A program made the position numbers and the translations under genes. The notes under the pieces are model-generated. The model had not been told where the DNA came from. It ran no database searches and was given only the letters and a program-made list of their open reading frames with translations. From contig NZ_PYCN01000003.1 in the NCBI RefSeq assembly GCF_003062295.1, forward strand, positions 620,001 through 684,000: DNA of 64,000 nucleotides. The letters run 5' to 3'. Below, one piece after another: positions 17,239 through 26,017 of the stretch (position 1 is the first letter of the stretch; the number at the start of each line of letters is the position of its first letter). The DNA is from Bradyrhizobium algeriense. GTDB lineage: Bacteria; Pseudomonadota; Alphaproteobacteria; Rhizobiales; Xanthobacteraceae.

Positions 17239-18588
17239 TTACCCCTGATGCATCGCGCGCGCGGCGGCGCTGTGGCGGCGGATCAGGTCTGACAGGTCGA
17301 GACCTGGGATCGCTCCATCCGCCACCACCCAGCGTCCGCCGACCATCACCCGATCGGCACGATGCGCACCGGATAGCACCAGTGCGGCCAAGGGGTCGCC
17401 ATGGCCGGAGAAACGCAGTTCGTCGAGCTTGAACAGCGCGAGATCGGCGGCCTTCCCGACCGCGATTTCGCCGAGCTCGGGCCGCCCGATGCAGGCCGCC
17501 GAGCCCCTGGTGGCCCAGCGCAGCGCGTCCTTGTGGCTGACACGTCCGACGCCGTAGCGTGCCCGTTGCAGCAGGAAGGCAGCGCGGACTTCCTGCATCA
17601 GGTTGGACTCATCGTTCGACGCCGAGCCGTCAACGCCGAGCCCGATCGAAACCCCCGCCTCCTCCATCTCGCAGACCGGGCAGCAGCCCGACGCCAGGAT
17701 CTGGTTGCTGCAGGCGCAATGGCTGATAGCGGTCTTGGCCTTGCCGAGCCGCTTCATCTCGTCGGAATTGAAGAAGATGCCGTGGGCAAGCCAGGTTCGT
17801 GCGTTTAGCCAGCCGCATTGTTCGAGATAATCCAGCGGGCGGCAGCCATGCATCTGCTCGCAGAACCTGTTTTCGTCCTCGGTCTCGGCCAGATGCGTAT
17901 GCAAGCGGACATCGAGCTTGTCGGCAAGTGTAGCGGTCGCGCACATCAGCGAGGTCGTCACTGAGAACGGCGAGCACGGCGCCAGCGCGATCTGCGTCAT
18001 CGCATCCTCGCCGCGCTGGTGGTGTTTTGCCACCACGCGTTCGCTGTCAGCCAAAATCGTGTCCTCGTCCTGCACCACGCTGTCGGGCGGCAGCCCGCCA
18101 TCCTTCCGCGAGCGGTTCATCGAGCCGCGCGTCAGCAGCACGCGGATGCCGAGCCGCTGCGCGGCGGCGACCTCGATGTCGACGGCGTCCTCAAGCCCGG
18201 CCGGAAACACATAATGGTGATCGGTCGTGGTGGTGCAGCCCGACAGCAGCAGTTCCGACATCGCTACGGTGGCACCCAAATGGAGCGATTCCGGCGTCAG
18301 CCGCGCCCAGACCGGATAGAGTGCCTGTAACCACGGGAACAGCTCGCGGTCGAGCGCCGCCGGAAGTGCCCGCGTCAGCGTCTGGTAGAAATGATGGTGG
18401 GTATTGATCAACCCCGGCAGTACGACATGGGTACCGGCGTCGTAGGCGACGGCATCTGCCGTCACCGGCTCCCGGCCGCGCGGCACCAGTTCGATGATCC
18501 TGCCGCCGCGGACCACGAGACCGCGCTCGGCACCGTCAGCGAGAATGGAAAGGGGATCCCTGATCCAGATCGCCTGCGTTTGGTCCAT
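17239..18588 (-). CDS. 8-Oxoguanine deaminase (amidohydrolase superfamily)
   Basis: This 449-residue metal-dependent hydrolase most likely converts 8-oxoguanine to urate and ammonia. It shows the metal ligands HTHH-type GLINTHHHFYQT (about residues 62-70), a second ligand region THLAETEDENRFC, LAHGIFF, and the catalytic SxGxGVDGSASNDESNLMQE region (about residues 320-340). SASNDESNLMQEVR and the LLQRARYG run are, from memory, typical of 8-oxoguanine deaminases; atrazine-chlorohydrolase-like or other deaminases are the nearest alternatives. The start is an ATG at 18586-18588 after AGGTGG. It is transcribed divergently from the xanthine-dehydrogenase-type genes, and a sigma-54-like box at 18649-18663 faces it. 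Products of both units meet at urate. Confidence 0.87.
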   Translation of the reverse strand: MDQTQAIWIRDPLSILADGAERGLVVRGGRIIELVPRGREPVTADAVAYDAGTHVVLPGLINTHHHFYQTLTRALPAALDRELFPWLQALYPVWARLTPESLHLGATVAMSELLLSGCTTTTDHHYVFPAGLEDAVDIEVAAAQRLGIRVLLTRGSMNRSRKDGGLPPDSVVQDEDTILADSERVVAKHHQRGEDAMTQIALAPCSPFSVTTSLMCATATLADKLDVRLHTHLAETEDENRFCEQMHGCRPLDYLEQCGWLNARTWLAHGIFFNSDEMKRLGKAKTAISHCACSNQILASGCCPVCEMEEAGVSIGLGVDGSASNDESNLMQEVRAAFLLQRARYGVGRVSHKDALRWATRGSAACIGRPELGEIAVGKAADLALFKLDELRFSGHGDPLAALVLSGAHRADRVMVGGRWVVADGAIPGLDLSDLIRRHSAAARAMHQG

Positions 18589-18630
18589 AATGCCACCTGA
18601 TTTGCGAAGGCGCGGTTGCGAATGCCATCC

Positions 18631-18656
18631 TCTTGCAAGGACTATCTTGCAAGGAC
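18631..18656. promoter_or_regulatory. Two direct repeats of TCTTGCAAGGAC, 14-base period
   Basis: TCTTGCAAGGAC occurs at 18631-18642 and 18645-18656. Each contains the palindrome CTTGCAAG, and a third CTTGCAAG lies at 18689-18696 over the rightward promoter's -12 element. They are candidate binding sites of an unknown regulator, and they overlap the leftward sigma-54-like box. Confidence 0.5.
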
Positions 18657-18663
18657 CGTCCCA
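18649..18663 (-). promoter_or_regulatory. Sigma-54-type promoter for 8-oxoguanine deaminase
   Basis: On the minus strand the sequence reads TGGGACGGTCCTTGC: GG-N10-GC spacing, an exact TTGC and one departure from TGGCACG. The start point would be near 18637, about 50 bases before the deaminase ATG. Confidence 0.6.
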
Positions 18664-18678
18664 ACCCGAATGGCAATT

Positions 18679-18693
18679 TGGCGCTGGACTTGC
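18679..18693 (+). promoter_or_regulatory. Sigma-54-type promoter for xanthine-dehydrogenase-type genes
   Basis: TGGCGCTGGACTTGC fits GG-N10-GC with an exact TTGC and one mismatch from TGGCAC. The start point would be near 18705. This makes the ATG at 18712 too close to be used and favours the start at 18742. Confidence 0.65.
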
Positions 18694-18741
18694 AAGACTT
18701 CATAGTCGGAGATGCATCTACTTGAAAGCGTTACCGTATCC

Positions 18742-19563
18742 ATGGACCTGAACACCATTGCGGAGGTTGCCCATCCGACGACGCGGGATCAATTGCCCGT
18801 TTGGACGGCAGGCGATGCTTGGCTCGCCGGCGGAACCTGGTTGTTCTCGGAACCGCAGACCCATCTGAAGCGGCTGATCGATCTGACCGACCTGAAATGG
18901 CCGGCGCTGACCATCGGCGAGACCCAGCTTTCAATCGCGGCGACCTGCACGGTGGCGCAGCTCGATGCGCTAGCCTCTCCGCCGGAATGGATCGCCTCGC
19001 CGCTGATCAACCAGTGCTGCCGCGCGTTTCTCGCCTCCTTCAAGATCTGGAAGACGGCCACCATCGGCGGCAACATCTGCATGTCGCTGCCGGCGGGACC
19101 GATGATCTCGCTGACCTCGGCGCTCGACGGTGTCTGCATGGTCTGGCAGGCCAGTGGCGGCGAGTGGAAAATTCCCGTCGCCGAATTCGTCACCGGCGAC
19201 CAGCGCAACGTGCTCGCGCCGGGTGATCTGTTGCGGCAGATTGATATCCCGCTCGCGGCCTTGAGGCGGCGTTCGGCGTTCCGCCAGATTTCGCTGACGC
19301 CGGTGGGCCGCTCGGCGGCGCTGCTGATCGGCGGCGTGACCAGCGACGGCGGATTGGCGCTGACGATTACGGCATCGACCAAGCGGCCTGTTCGATTGTC
19401 CTTCGCGGGAATCCCGAACGGCAAGGAATTGCGCGAAACGATTTTGCAGCGCATTGCCGACGACCTCTACCATAGCGACGTTCACGGCAAGCCATTATGG
19501 CGCAAGCATATGACGCTGCGGCTCGCGGAAGAGATCCGCGTCGAATTGCAGGGCACGGCATAA
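18742..19563 (+). CDS. FAD-binding subunit of a xanthine-dehydrogenase-type molybdenum enzyme
   Basis: This 273-residue protein is the medium (FAD) subunit of a molybdenum hydroxylase and passes electrons from the Fe-S centres to NAD+ or another acceptor. The FAD-binding blocks are LAGGTWLFSE (about residue 30) and KIWKTATIGGNICMSLPAGPM (about residues 105-122), the second corresponding to the usual T-I-G-G-N motif. The start at 18742 was chosen because the predicted transcription start is near 18705. The stop is 2 bases before the catalytic subunit gene, so the two are co-translated. It is somewhat shorter than classical XdhB. The substrate is inferred as xanthine or hypoxanthine from the adjacent 8-oxoguanine deaminase. 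Confidence 0.87.
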   Translation: MDLNTIAEVAHPTTRDQLPVWTAGDAWLAGGTWLFSEPQTHLKRLIDLTDLKWPALTIGETQLSIAATCTVAQLDALASPPEWIASPLINQCCRAFLASFKIWKTATIGGNICMSLPAGPMISLTSALDGVCMVWQASGGEWKIPVAEFVTGDQRNVLAPGDLLRQIDIPLAALRRRSAFRQISLTPVGRSAALLIGGVTSDGGLALTITASTKRPVRLSFAGIPNGKELRETILQRIADDLYHSDVHGKPLWRKHMTLRLAEEIRVELQGTA

Positions 19564-19565
19564 GC

Positions 19566-22289
19566 ATGACGTTCCAGATCAACGGCAAGGAGTTTTCGCA
19601 AGCGCCGCAACCCGGCCAATGCCTGCGCACGTTCCTGCGCGAACTCGGCCATTTCGGCGTCAAGAAGGGCTGCGACGCCGGCGACTGCGGCGCCTGCACC
19701 GTGCTGATCGACGGCGAGCCGGTGCATAGTTGCCTGATCCCGGCCTTCCGCGCCGACGGTCACGCCGTGACGACGATCGAAGGCTTTGCGCCGGATGGCG
19801 GCACCCATCCGATGCAACAGGCGTTTCTGGATGCGCAGGGGTTTCAATGCGGGTTCTGCACATCCGGCATGATCCTGACCTGCGCATCCCTGAACCAGGC
19901 GCAGCGGCAGGACCTCGGTGCTTCGCTGAAAGGCAATATCTGTCGTTGCACCGGCTATCGCTCGATCGAGGATGCGCTGAACGGCAGGAACAACATCGAA
20001 GACGCCGCCGCAGGCACCGCATTCGGCCGCAGCCTCCCTGCCCCCGCCGGACCGCAGGTGGTGCACGGCGCAGCGCGCTATACGTTCGATGTTGCGCCGG
20101 AAGGACTGCTGCACATCAAGATTCTGCGTTCGCCGCATCCGCACGCGAAGATCATCTCGATCGACAAGCGTGCGTCGCTCGACGTTCCCGGCGTGCACTC
20201 GGTACTGACGTTTGAAGACGCGCCGGACCGCCTGTTCTCGACCGCGCGGCACGAGTGGGACTGGATGGATCCGGACGACACCCATGTGCTCGATAATGTG
20301 GTCCGCTTTATCGGGCAGAAGGTCGCCGCCGTGATCGCCGAGACCGAAGCCGCCGCGGAGGAAGGCTGCCGGCAACTCGACGTCGCATACGAAATCCTGC
20401 CGGCGGTGATCAATCCCACAGCCGCCATCACGCCGGGCGCCCCTGTGATTCACGGCGACAAGACGCCGGCAAACCGCGTCGCGAACGCAGGCCGCAATAT
20501 CGTGGCGGAAATCCATGGCGAATTTGGCGATGTCGCGGGCGCGCTTGCGCAGGCCGCTGTCACCTATGAAGGTACTTTCACGACCCAGCGGGTCCAGCAT
20601 GCGGCGCTGGAAACCCATGGCGGCCTTGCCTGGGTCGATGCCGATGGAATCCTCAATGTCCGCTCCAGCACGCAGGTACCATTCCTGACGCGGCGTACGC
20701 TGGCCGACCTCTTCCGTCTCCCGCCCGACAAGGTGCGGGTGTTCTGTGAACGCGTCGGCGGCGGGTTCGGCGGCAAGCAGGAAATGTTCGTCGAGGACAT
20801 TCTTGCGCTCGCAGCGCTCAAGACCGGCCGCCTCGTCAAATTCGAACTGACGCGGGAAGAACAATTCATCGCGACCTCGACGCGGCATCCGATGCAGGTC
20901 ACCGTGAAGGCGGGTGCTGACAAGGACGGCAAACTGACGGCGCTGCAGCTCGACGTCCTCTCGAACACCGGGGCCTATGGCAACCACGCCGGCCCGGTGC
21001 TGTTTCATTCGGTCGGCAAATGCATCGGCGTCTATAACTGCCCGAACAAGAAGGTCGACGGCGTCGCCGCCTATACCAACACCGTACCCGCGGGAGCCTT
21101 TCGCGGCTATGGCCTGCCGCAAACCCTGATCGCGGTCGAGGCCGCGATCGACGAACTGGCAAAGCAGCTCCGCATCAGTCCGTTCGAGATGCGGCGCCGC
21201 AATGTCGTCAAACCCGGCGATCCCACGTTGTCGCCGCCGGAATCCGAGTATCACGATGTGCTCTATGGCAGCTACGGCCTCGATCAATGCCTCGATCTGG
21301 TCGAGCGCGCGATGGCCGCCGAGGCGCCGCCGCCTTCGCTCTCCGCGGACTGGTTGACCGGGGACGGCATCGCGCTGACCATGATCGACACCGTGCCGCC
21401 GGCCGGTCATTTCGCCGATTGCAGCATCTCGCTGCGGGATGACGGCGGCTTCGACCTCACGGTCGGCACCGCCGAATTCGGCAATGGCACCAGCACCGTG
21501 CATCGCCAGATCGCCGCGTCCGCGCTGGCGACGACCGTCGATCGTATCCGTCTCTTGCAATCCGACACCGCACACGGCGGCCACGACACCGGCGCCTATG
21601 GCAGCGCCGGGACCTTCGTCGCCGGGCGCGCGACACAGGCTGCGGCCGAAGCGCTGGCCGGCCAGCTGAAGCAATTCGCGGCGTCGTTGTCGGGCGAAAA
21701 CCCTGATACGTGCACCCTCGACAGCCATGCCACTGTCTGTGCCGGACGCCGCACTCCTTTTGCCCAGCTCGCTGCCTCCGCGCACTCGCGTGGCAAGGTC
21801 CTCAGTGCCAGCGGCAATTCGTCAGGCACGCCGCGTTCCGTTGCCTTCAATGTACAGGGCTTTCGCGTCGCCGTGAATAAATACACCGGCGAACTCAAGA
21901 TCCTGAAGAGCGTGCAGGCCGCCGATGCCGGCCGTGTCGCCAATCCGATGCAGTGCCGCGGCCAGGTCGAGGGCGGGGTCGCTCAATCGCTGGGTGCGAC
22001 GCTCTACGAGGAAATGGTGATCGACGACAACGGCCGGGTCATCAATCCCAAATTCCGCGACTATCATCTGCCGTCCTTTGCGGACATTCCCCGCACCGAA
22101 GTGCTCTTCGCCGACACGTCGGACACCCTGGGGCCGATGGGCGCCAAATCGATGAGCGAAAGCCCGTACAACCCGGTCGCCGCCGCGCTCGGCAACGCCA
22201 TTGCCAACGCCACCGACATCCGCTTTACGGCAACCCCGTTCAAGCCGGACCGGCTATGGCCGCTGTTGCACGAGAAGTTTGGCAAGTAG
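19566..22289 (+). CDS. Xanthine-dehydrogenase-type molybdenum hydroxylase, fused [2Fe-2S] and Mo-binding subunits
   Basis: This 907-residue protein is a fusion. Residues 1-155 form a [2Fe-2S] subunit with plant-type cysteines (CDAGDCGACTVLIDGEPVHSC) and the second cluster (CGFCTSGM, NICRCTGY). Residues about 175-907 form the molybdopterin subunit: CERVGGGFGGKQEMF, PAGAFRGYGLPQT, and near the end GPMGAKSMSESPYNPVA with the likely catalytic Glu. Canonical enzymes keep these as separate chains or place FAD between them; here FAD is the separate 18742-19563 gene. The ATG at 19566 follows the FAD-subunit stop by 2 bases. It likely oxidises hypoxanthine or xanthine to urate, but other N-heterocycles are possible. 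No molybdenum-insertion chaperone gene is nearby. Confidence 0.87.
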   Translation: MTFQINGKEFSQAPQPGQCLRTFLRELGHFGVKKGCDAGDCGACTVLIDGEPVHSCLIPAFRADGHAVTTIEGFAPDGGTHPMQQAFLDAQGFQCGFCTSGMILTCASLNQAQRQDLGASLKGNICRCTGYRSIEDALNGRNNIEDAAAGTAFGRSLPAPAGPQVVHGAARYTFDVAPEGLLHIKILRSPHPHAKIISIDKRASLDVPGVHSVLTFEDAPDRLFSTARHEWDWMDPDDTHVLDNVVRFIGQKVAAVIAETEAAAEEGCRQLDVAYEILPAVINPTAAITPGAPVIHGDKTPANRVANAGRNIVAEIHGEFGDVAGALAQAAVTYEGTFTTQRVQHAALETHGGLAWVDADGILNVRSSTQVPFLTRRTLADLFRLPPDKVRVFCERVGGGFGGKQEMFVEDILALAALKTGRLVKFELTREEQFIATSTRHPMQVTVKAGADKDGKLTALQLDVLSNTGAYGNHAGPVLFHSVGKCIGVYNCPNKKVDGVAAYTNTVPAGAFRGYGLPQTLIAVEAAIDELAKQLRISPFEMRRRNVVKPGDPTLSPPESEYHDVLYGSYGLDQCLDLVERAMAAEAPPPSLSADWLTGDGIALTMIDTVPPAGHFADCSISLRDDGGFDLTVGTAEFGNGTSTVHRQIAASALATTVDRIRLLQSDTAHGGHDTGAYGSAGTFVAGRATQAAAEALAGQLKQFAASLSGENPDTCTLDSHATVCAGRRTPFAQLAASAHSRGKVLSASGNSSGTPRSVAFNVQGFRVAVNKYTGELKILKSVQAADAGRVANPMQCRGQVEGGVAQSLGATLYEEMVIDDNGRVINPKFRDYHLPSFADIPRTEVLFADTSDTLGPMGAKSMSESPYNPVAAALGNAIANATDIRFTATPFKPDRLWPLLHEKFGK

Positions 22290-22817
22290 GCTTCGTCATT
22301 GCCTGCGACAAACGCGAAGCGTTTGCGCAAGGGAGCCCAGGGGTCCGGCGACAGCCAATCACTCGTCGGGCTTCCTGCGATCATACGACCAGCCAAACAG
22401 GCCGGTTCTGCGAAGGCCGGCGCCGGCGCATGTTGGCTGTACTGAGATTTTCCTTGATCTCTCGGTGCACACGTCGTGCACGCCGCCTTCTATCTAATTG
22501 AAAAACCTAAACTCTCGCTTCAATCCATCGTGGGGCCGACGGAAAAACGATAGTCTTGATATTTCAATAATTTATCTTGTTCTCTTAATGAGATGAGCCG
22601 CCAACATGCGCACGCCCAACTAGCCGAAATTGCAACAGGCTTGTCCCCGCTTTGACCGCTCAGTGCACGCGCCTGCATCCAGCCGATTGAAAGAACTTAT
22701 TCTCGCTGCATCGGGCTGCGCAGACGCCACGCCTCTTTTATTGGCACCGGCGCCGTACTCACGTTTCCAAGCACAAAAATTGCATGTTGCCATTCTGCCT
22801 ACATAGCGAGCATCGCC
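22290..22817. other. 528-base intergenic region before the LysR gene
   Basis: It holds the hairpin at 22304-22329, a pair of GTGCAC hexamers (22465-22470 and 22476-22481) and an AT-rich patch around 22550-22595 that could hold the LysR promoter. I see no gene here. Confidence 0.45.
22304..22329. terminator. Hairpin after the molybdenum hydroxylase gene
   Basis: CAAACGC (22309-22315) and GCGTTTG (22319-22325) pair perfectly around GAA, and TGCG/CGCA extend the stem with one bulged base. It starts 15 bases after the stop codon. It looks like a dispersed palindromic unit as well as a possible terminator. Confidence 0.55.
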
Positions 22818-23936
22818 ATGAACCTGATCAACCTGGACATACGCATGCTGCGCTCGCTGATGTCGGTCGTCGAAACCGGCAGTATCACCGAGACCGCACG
22901 GCGGCTCGGCCGCACCCAGCCCGCGATTACCCTTCAGCTACAACGGCTGGAGGAGCTCACTGGAAAGGCGATCTTCATCCACGAAGGCCGCCGGTTGTTT
23001 CTGACGGCGGAAGGCGAGACGGTGCTGAGTTACGCGCGATCGATCGTCGGATTTCACGACGAAATGTTGTCGCAACTCGCTTCTCCGGACATTGAAGGTC
23101 ACGTCGTGCTCGGCACCCCCGACCTCTATGCCGCCTTCATGCTTCCCTCGATCCTGAGGATTTTCCGCAAGGCCTTTCCGCGCGTTCAACTGGAGCTGAA
23201 CTGCTCACTCTCGACACCACTTGTCGGATGCGTGAAACGCGGCGAGGTCGATATCGCGCTGGTGACCCGCATGAACGATTTCACCGGCGGACAGGTGGTA
23301 CGGCAGGAGCAATTGATCTGGATGACTGGGGAGCAATCCACGGCGCATAACGAAAAGCCGATCCCGCTCGCGCTGCTGCCGCCGGGCAATATCTTTCGCG
23401 ACCATGCGATCGAGCGGCTGGAAGCCTCAAGGCTGCGATGGCGCATTGCCTGCGTCAGTCCGAGCGTCGGCGGTTTGCAGGCCGCCGCTTTCGCCGGCAT
23501 GGCGGTCACCGTCCTCGGCCGCTCCGCGCTGGTACGCAACATGCGCGAGATCGGCAGCAATGAGGGCCTGCCGCCGCTGCCGAAGGTCGATCTTCTGCTG
23601 TATAAATCGCCGACGGCGACGTCAAAGGCCGCGAGCGCCCTGCACGACTATCTGGCGCACTATCTCAATCTCGACGACGAGGTCCTGCTGGGCAAGGAGC
23701 TGCCTTTATCCACCATCGACAGCGACGAACCCCGGTCAGGACATGCGGGGACGAAACTGGCTCCAGGGCCGCGCGGACTCGAACGCGGCAGCGATACGCA
23801 CAATCAAGCCCTCGTCGAGCCACGGCGCAATAATCTGAAGCCCGATCGGAAGCCCCTCGGCGTCGAAGCCGCAGGGAATCGTGGCAGCCGGCAGCCCGGT
23901 CAGATTTATCGGCCAAGAGAACGGCGACCAACCTAG
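22818..23936 (+). CDS. LysR-family transcriptional regulator with atypical C-terminal tail
   Basis: This 372-residue protein has a clear N-terminal winged helix-turn-helix (LRSLMSVVETGSITETARR to LQLQRLEELTGKAIF, about residues 11-55) and a LysR substrate-binding domain to about residue 300 (VVLGTPDLYAAF, VDIALVTRM, VSPSVGGLQAAAFAGMAVTVLGRS). LysR proteins are usually about 300 residues; the last 65 or so here are polar, low in family features and read antisense through the 3' end of the convergent amidase gene (201-base overlap). The tail may be a result of stop-codon loss. It may control the purine genes upstream or the amidase operon; its target is not known. Confidence 0.85.
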   Translation: MNLINLDIRMLRSLMSVVETGSITETARRLGRTQPAITLQLQRLEELTGKAIFIHEGRRLFLTAEGETVLSYARSIVGFHDEMLSQLASPDIEGHVVLGTPDLYAAFMLPSILRIFRKAFPRVQLELNCSLSTPLVGCVKRGEVDIALVTRMNDFTGGQVVRQEQLIWMTGEQSTAHNEKPIPLALLPPGNIFRDHAIERLEASRLRWRIACVSPSVGGLQAAAFAGMAVTVLGRSALVRNMREIGSNEGLPPLPKVDLLLYKSPTATSKAASALHDYLAHYLNLDDEVLLGKELPLSTIDSDEPRSGHAGTKLAPGPRGLERGSDTHNQALVEPRRNNLKPDRKPLGVEAAGNRGSRQPGQIYRPRERRPT

Positions 23937-25205
23937 ATGGCGGTCGACGGTGACGCCGTCGATCGCGTCGACGCCGAGCGCGCCCGCAGGAAACGCCGTC
24001 ACCGCGACCGTCGGGGTGACGATCGCATCGACCTTGGAGAATATTTCCAGGAACGACATGCGCAGGCTGTTGCGGCGATAGCCGGCCTCGACATAGTCAA
24101 TGCCGCTATAGGAAGCGCCCTTCGCCACCACATCGCGGTAGTCGCTGTCGGAGGCCACCAGAGCATCGGCACCGCGGGCCGAGACGGCCGCCGCCTGCTC
24201 GGTATAAGCGATCGGTTTCAGGATCCGCTCGAGCATATCAGGTTCAAACTGAACGCAATCGGGAACGATGCTGGCGCCAAGTGAACCGAGCGCCTCAACC
24301 GCCGAGCGAAATGCCGTGCGAACATCAGGGGCCACCGCCGCATAGCCGAAGTCGGCGCTGCTGGCGATCCTGATCCCGTCGAGCTTCGCCGGTGTCGCGT
24401 CGAAGCGCCGCGCCGGCACCGGCAGACTGGCGGCATCGCGCAGATCGTGAATCGCAACCGTCTCCAGAAGAAGGGCTGCGTCGGCAACCGTGCGCGCGAT
24501 TGGGCCGGTGTGCGCCAACGAAGCCCATGACGGTGGCGAAAAGCCGGGCGATCTCGGGACCAGTCCGAAGGTCGGCTTGATACCGACCACGCCACAGAAA
24601 GCGGACGGAACTCGGATCGAGCCGACACCATCGGTGCCGATCGCAAGCGGGCCGCATCCGGCGGCGATCGAAGCGGCGGCGCCGCCGCTCGATCCGCCGC
24701 TGGTCCGATCGCGGTTCCAGGGGTTGCGGGTAATGCCGGACACCGGGCTGTCGGCGGTCAATTTGTAACCGGACTCGCAGGTGGTGGTCTTGCAGGTGAC
24801 GATCGCGCCCGCCAATTGGAGCGCCGAAACCGCCGCCGCATCGACACTCGGCACCAGATCCTTGTTGGCAGGCGCGCCGCCAAGCGCCGGTAGCCCGGCG
24901 ACATAGACGAGATCCTTGATGCTGACGGGCACGCCGGTCAATTTGCCCTGTGGCTGTCCGGAGGACCAGGCCGCCGTGGCGCGGTCCGCGGCGGCGCGCG
25001 CCTGTTCGTATGCCGGGGTCACGACCACATTGCAGGAAGCATGGGTCGCATCCAGCGCTGAGATCACGTCCTCGATGACGTCGCGCGGCGTGAACCGTCT
25101 CGTGCGATAACCCTCCAGCAATTCAACAGCCGAGAGCCTGGCCAATTCATTCGCCTCAACGACACCGCCGGCGCGGACGCTTTCTGCTTTCACCGCGCGC
25201 CTCAC
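23736..25205 (-). CDS. Amidase-signature-family amidase
   Basis: This 489-residue hydrolase is of the amidase signature family and cleaves an amide to acid and ammonia. The Ser-cisSer-Lys triad is visible: Lys97 (VPVSIKDL), Ser173 in GGSSGGAAAS and Ser196 in AIGTDGVGSIRVP. The GTG start at 25205 overlaps the upstream FAD-subunit stop by 4 bases (GTGA), so the gene closes a CoxSLM-type operon. It is shorter than allophanate hydrolase and lacks that enzyme's C-terminal domain, so AtzF identity is not supported. The molybdenum enzyme upstream probably hydroxylates the same N-heterocycle whose ring or side-chain amide this enzyme cleaves; the actual substrate is unknown. Confidence 0.88.
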   Translation of the reverse strand: MRRAVKAESVRAGGVVEANELARLSAVELLEGYRTRRFTPRDVIEDVISALDATHASCNVVVTPAYEQARAAADRATAAWSSGQPQGKLTGVPVSIKDLVYVAGLPALGGAPANKDLVPSVDAAAVSALQLAGAIVTCKTTTCESGYKLTADSPVSGITRNPWNRDRTSGGSSGGAAASIAAGCGPLAIGTDGVGSIRVPSAFCGVVGIKPTFGLVPRSPGFSPPSWASLAHTGPIARTVADAALLLETVAIHDLRDAASLPVPARRFDATPAKLDGIRIASSADFGYAAVAPDVRTAFRSAVEALGSLGASIVPDCVQFEPDMLERILKPIAYTEQAAAVSARGADALVASDSDYRDVVAKGASYSGIDYVEAGYRRNSLRMSFLEIFSKVDAIVTPTVAVTAFPAGALGVDAIDGVTVDRHLGWSPFSWPINLTGLPAATIPCGFDAEGLPIGLQIIAPWLDEGLIVRIAAAFESARPWSQFRPRMS

Positions 25206-26005
25206 GATGCTTGAAGAGCTGACACCACGGCCTTCTTCGCCATGACGGTCACGAGATGGGCGCGGTATTCCGCATCCGCGTGGATATCGGAACTCAGGTT
25301 TTCAGCACCCAGCTTGATCGCGGCGACCGCGTCTGGCGTAAACGCGCGCTCCAGCGCGGCTTCCATTGCGGCGACACGAAACACGCCCGGTCCCGCCCCG
25401 GTTACTGCGACCCGGACCTTTCCGGCCTTCTTCGCGACACACACGCCGACCACCGCATAGCGCGACGCCGGCGATTTGAATTTGGCATAGCCCCCGGCGG
25501 ACGGCACCGGGAAGCGCAAGGCGGTGATGATCTCGCCCGGATCCAGTGCCGTTTCGAACAGTCCCCGGAAGAACACGTCGGCGGCGATCTCCCGGCGGTC
25601 GGTCACAACCGTCGCATCGAGCGCGAGCACCGCGGCCGGATAATCGGCCGAGGGATCGTTATTGGCGACCGAGCCGCCGATCGTGCCGCGGTTGCGAACC
25701 GCGGGATCGCCGATGCCGGCCGCGAGGCTGGCAAGCAGCGGTATCCTGCTGCGAACCAATTCCGACTCCGCAACATCGACATGGCGGGTCATCGCGCCGA
25801 TCGTCAGGCTGTCGCCTTGAGCCGAAATTCCGGATAGCTGCGGGATCTTCGACAGGTCGATCAGCGCCGCCGGCGCCGCCAACCGCTGCTTGATGGTCGG
25901 CAGCAACGTCATCCCGCCGGCCAGCGGCGTGCTGTCGGCAACACCGCCTAGCAGCGCCGACATTTCATAAAGGGTGGTTGGCCTGTGAAATGAAAATGAC
26001 CTCAT
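25202..26005 (-). CDS. CoxM-type FAD-binding subunit of molybdenum hydroxylase
   Basis: This 267-residue medium subunit carries FAD between the Fe-S subunit and the electron acceptor. Motifs are AGGMTLLPTIK (about residues 29-39) and RNRGTIGGSVANNDPSADYP (about residues 104-123), the two classical FAD loops of CoxM. Its stop overlaps the amidase GTG start, and its ATG follows the catalytic subunit stop by 12 bases. It works with the CoxL-type protein at 26018-28405 and the CoxS-type protein at 28408-28896. A paralogue lies at 40728-41564. Confidence 0.92.
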   Translation of the reverse strand: MRSFSFHRPTTLYEMSALLGGVADSTPLAGGMTLLPTIKQRLAAPAALIDLSKIPQLSGISAQGDSLTIGAMTRHVDVAESELVRSRIPLLASLAAGIGDPAVRNRGTIGGSVANNDPSADYPAAVLALDATVVTDRREIAADVFFRGLFETALDPGEIITALRFPVPSAGGYAKFKSPASRYAVVGVCVAKKAGKVRVAVTGAGPGVFRVAAMEAALERAFTPDAVAAIKLGAENLSSDIHADAEYRAHLVTVMAKKAVVSALQAS

Positions 26006-26017
26006 CTTCGCCTCCTC

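Noticed and set aside
23736..25205. Allophanate hydrolase (AtzF) to complete the cyanuric acid route
   Set aside because: The protein is 489 residues with only the amidase-signature domain, and it belongs to a molybdenum hydroxylase operon.
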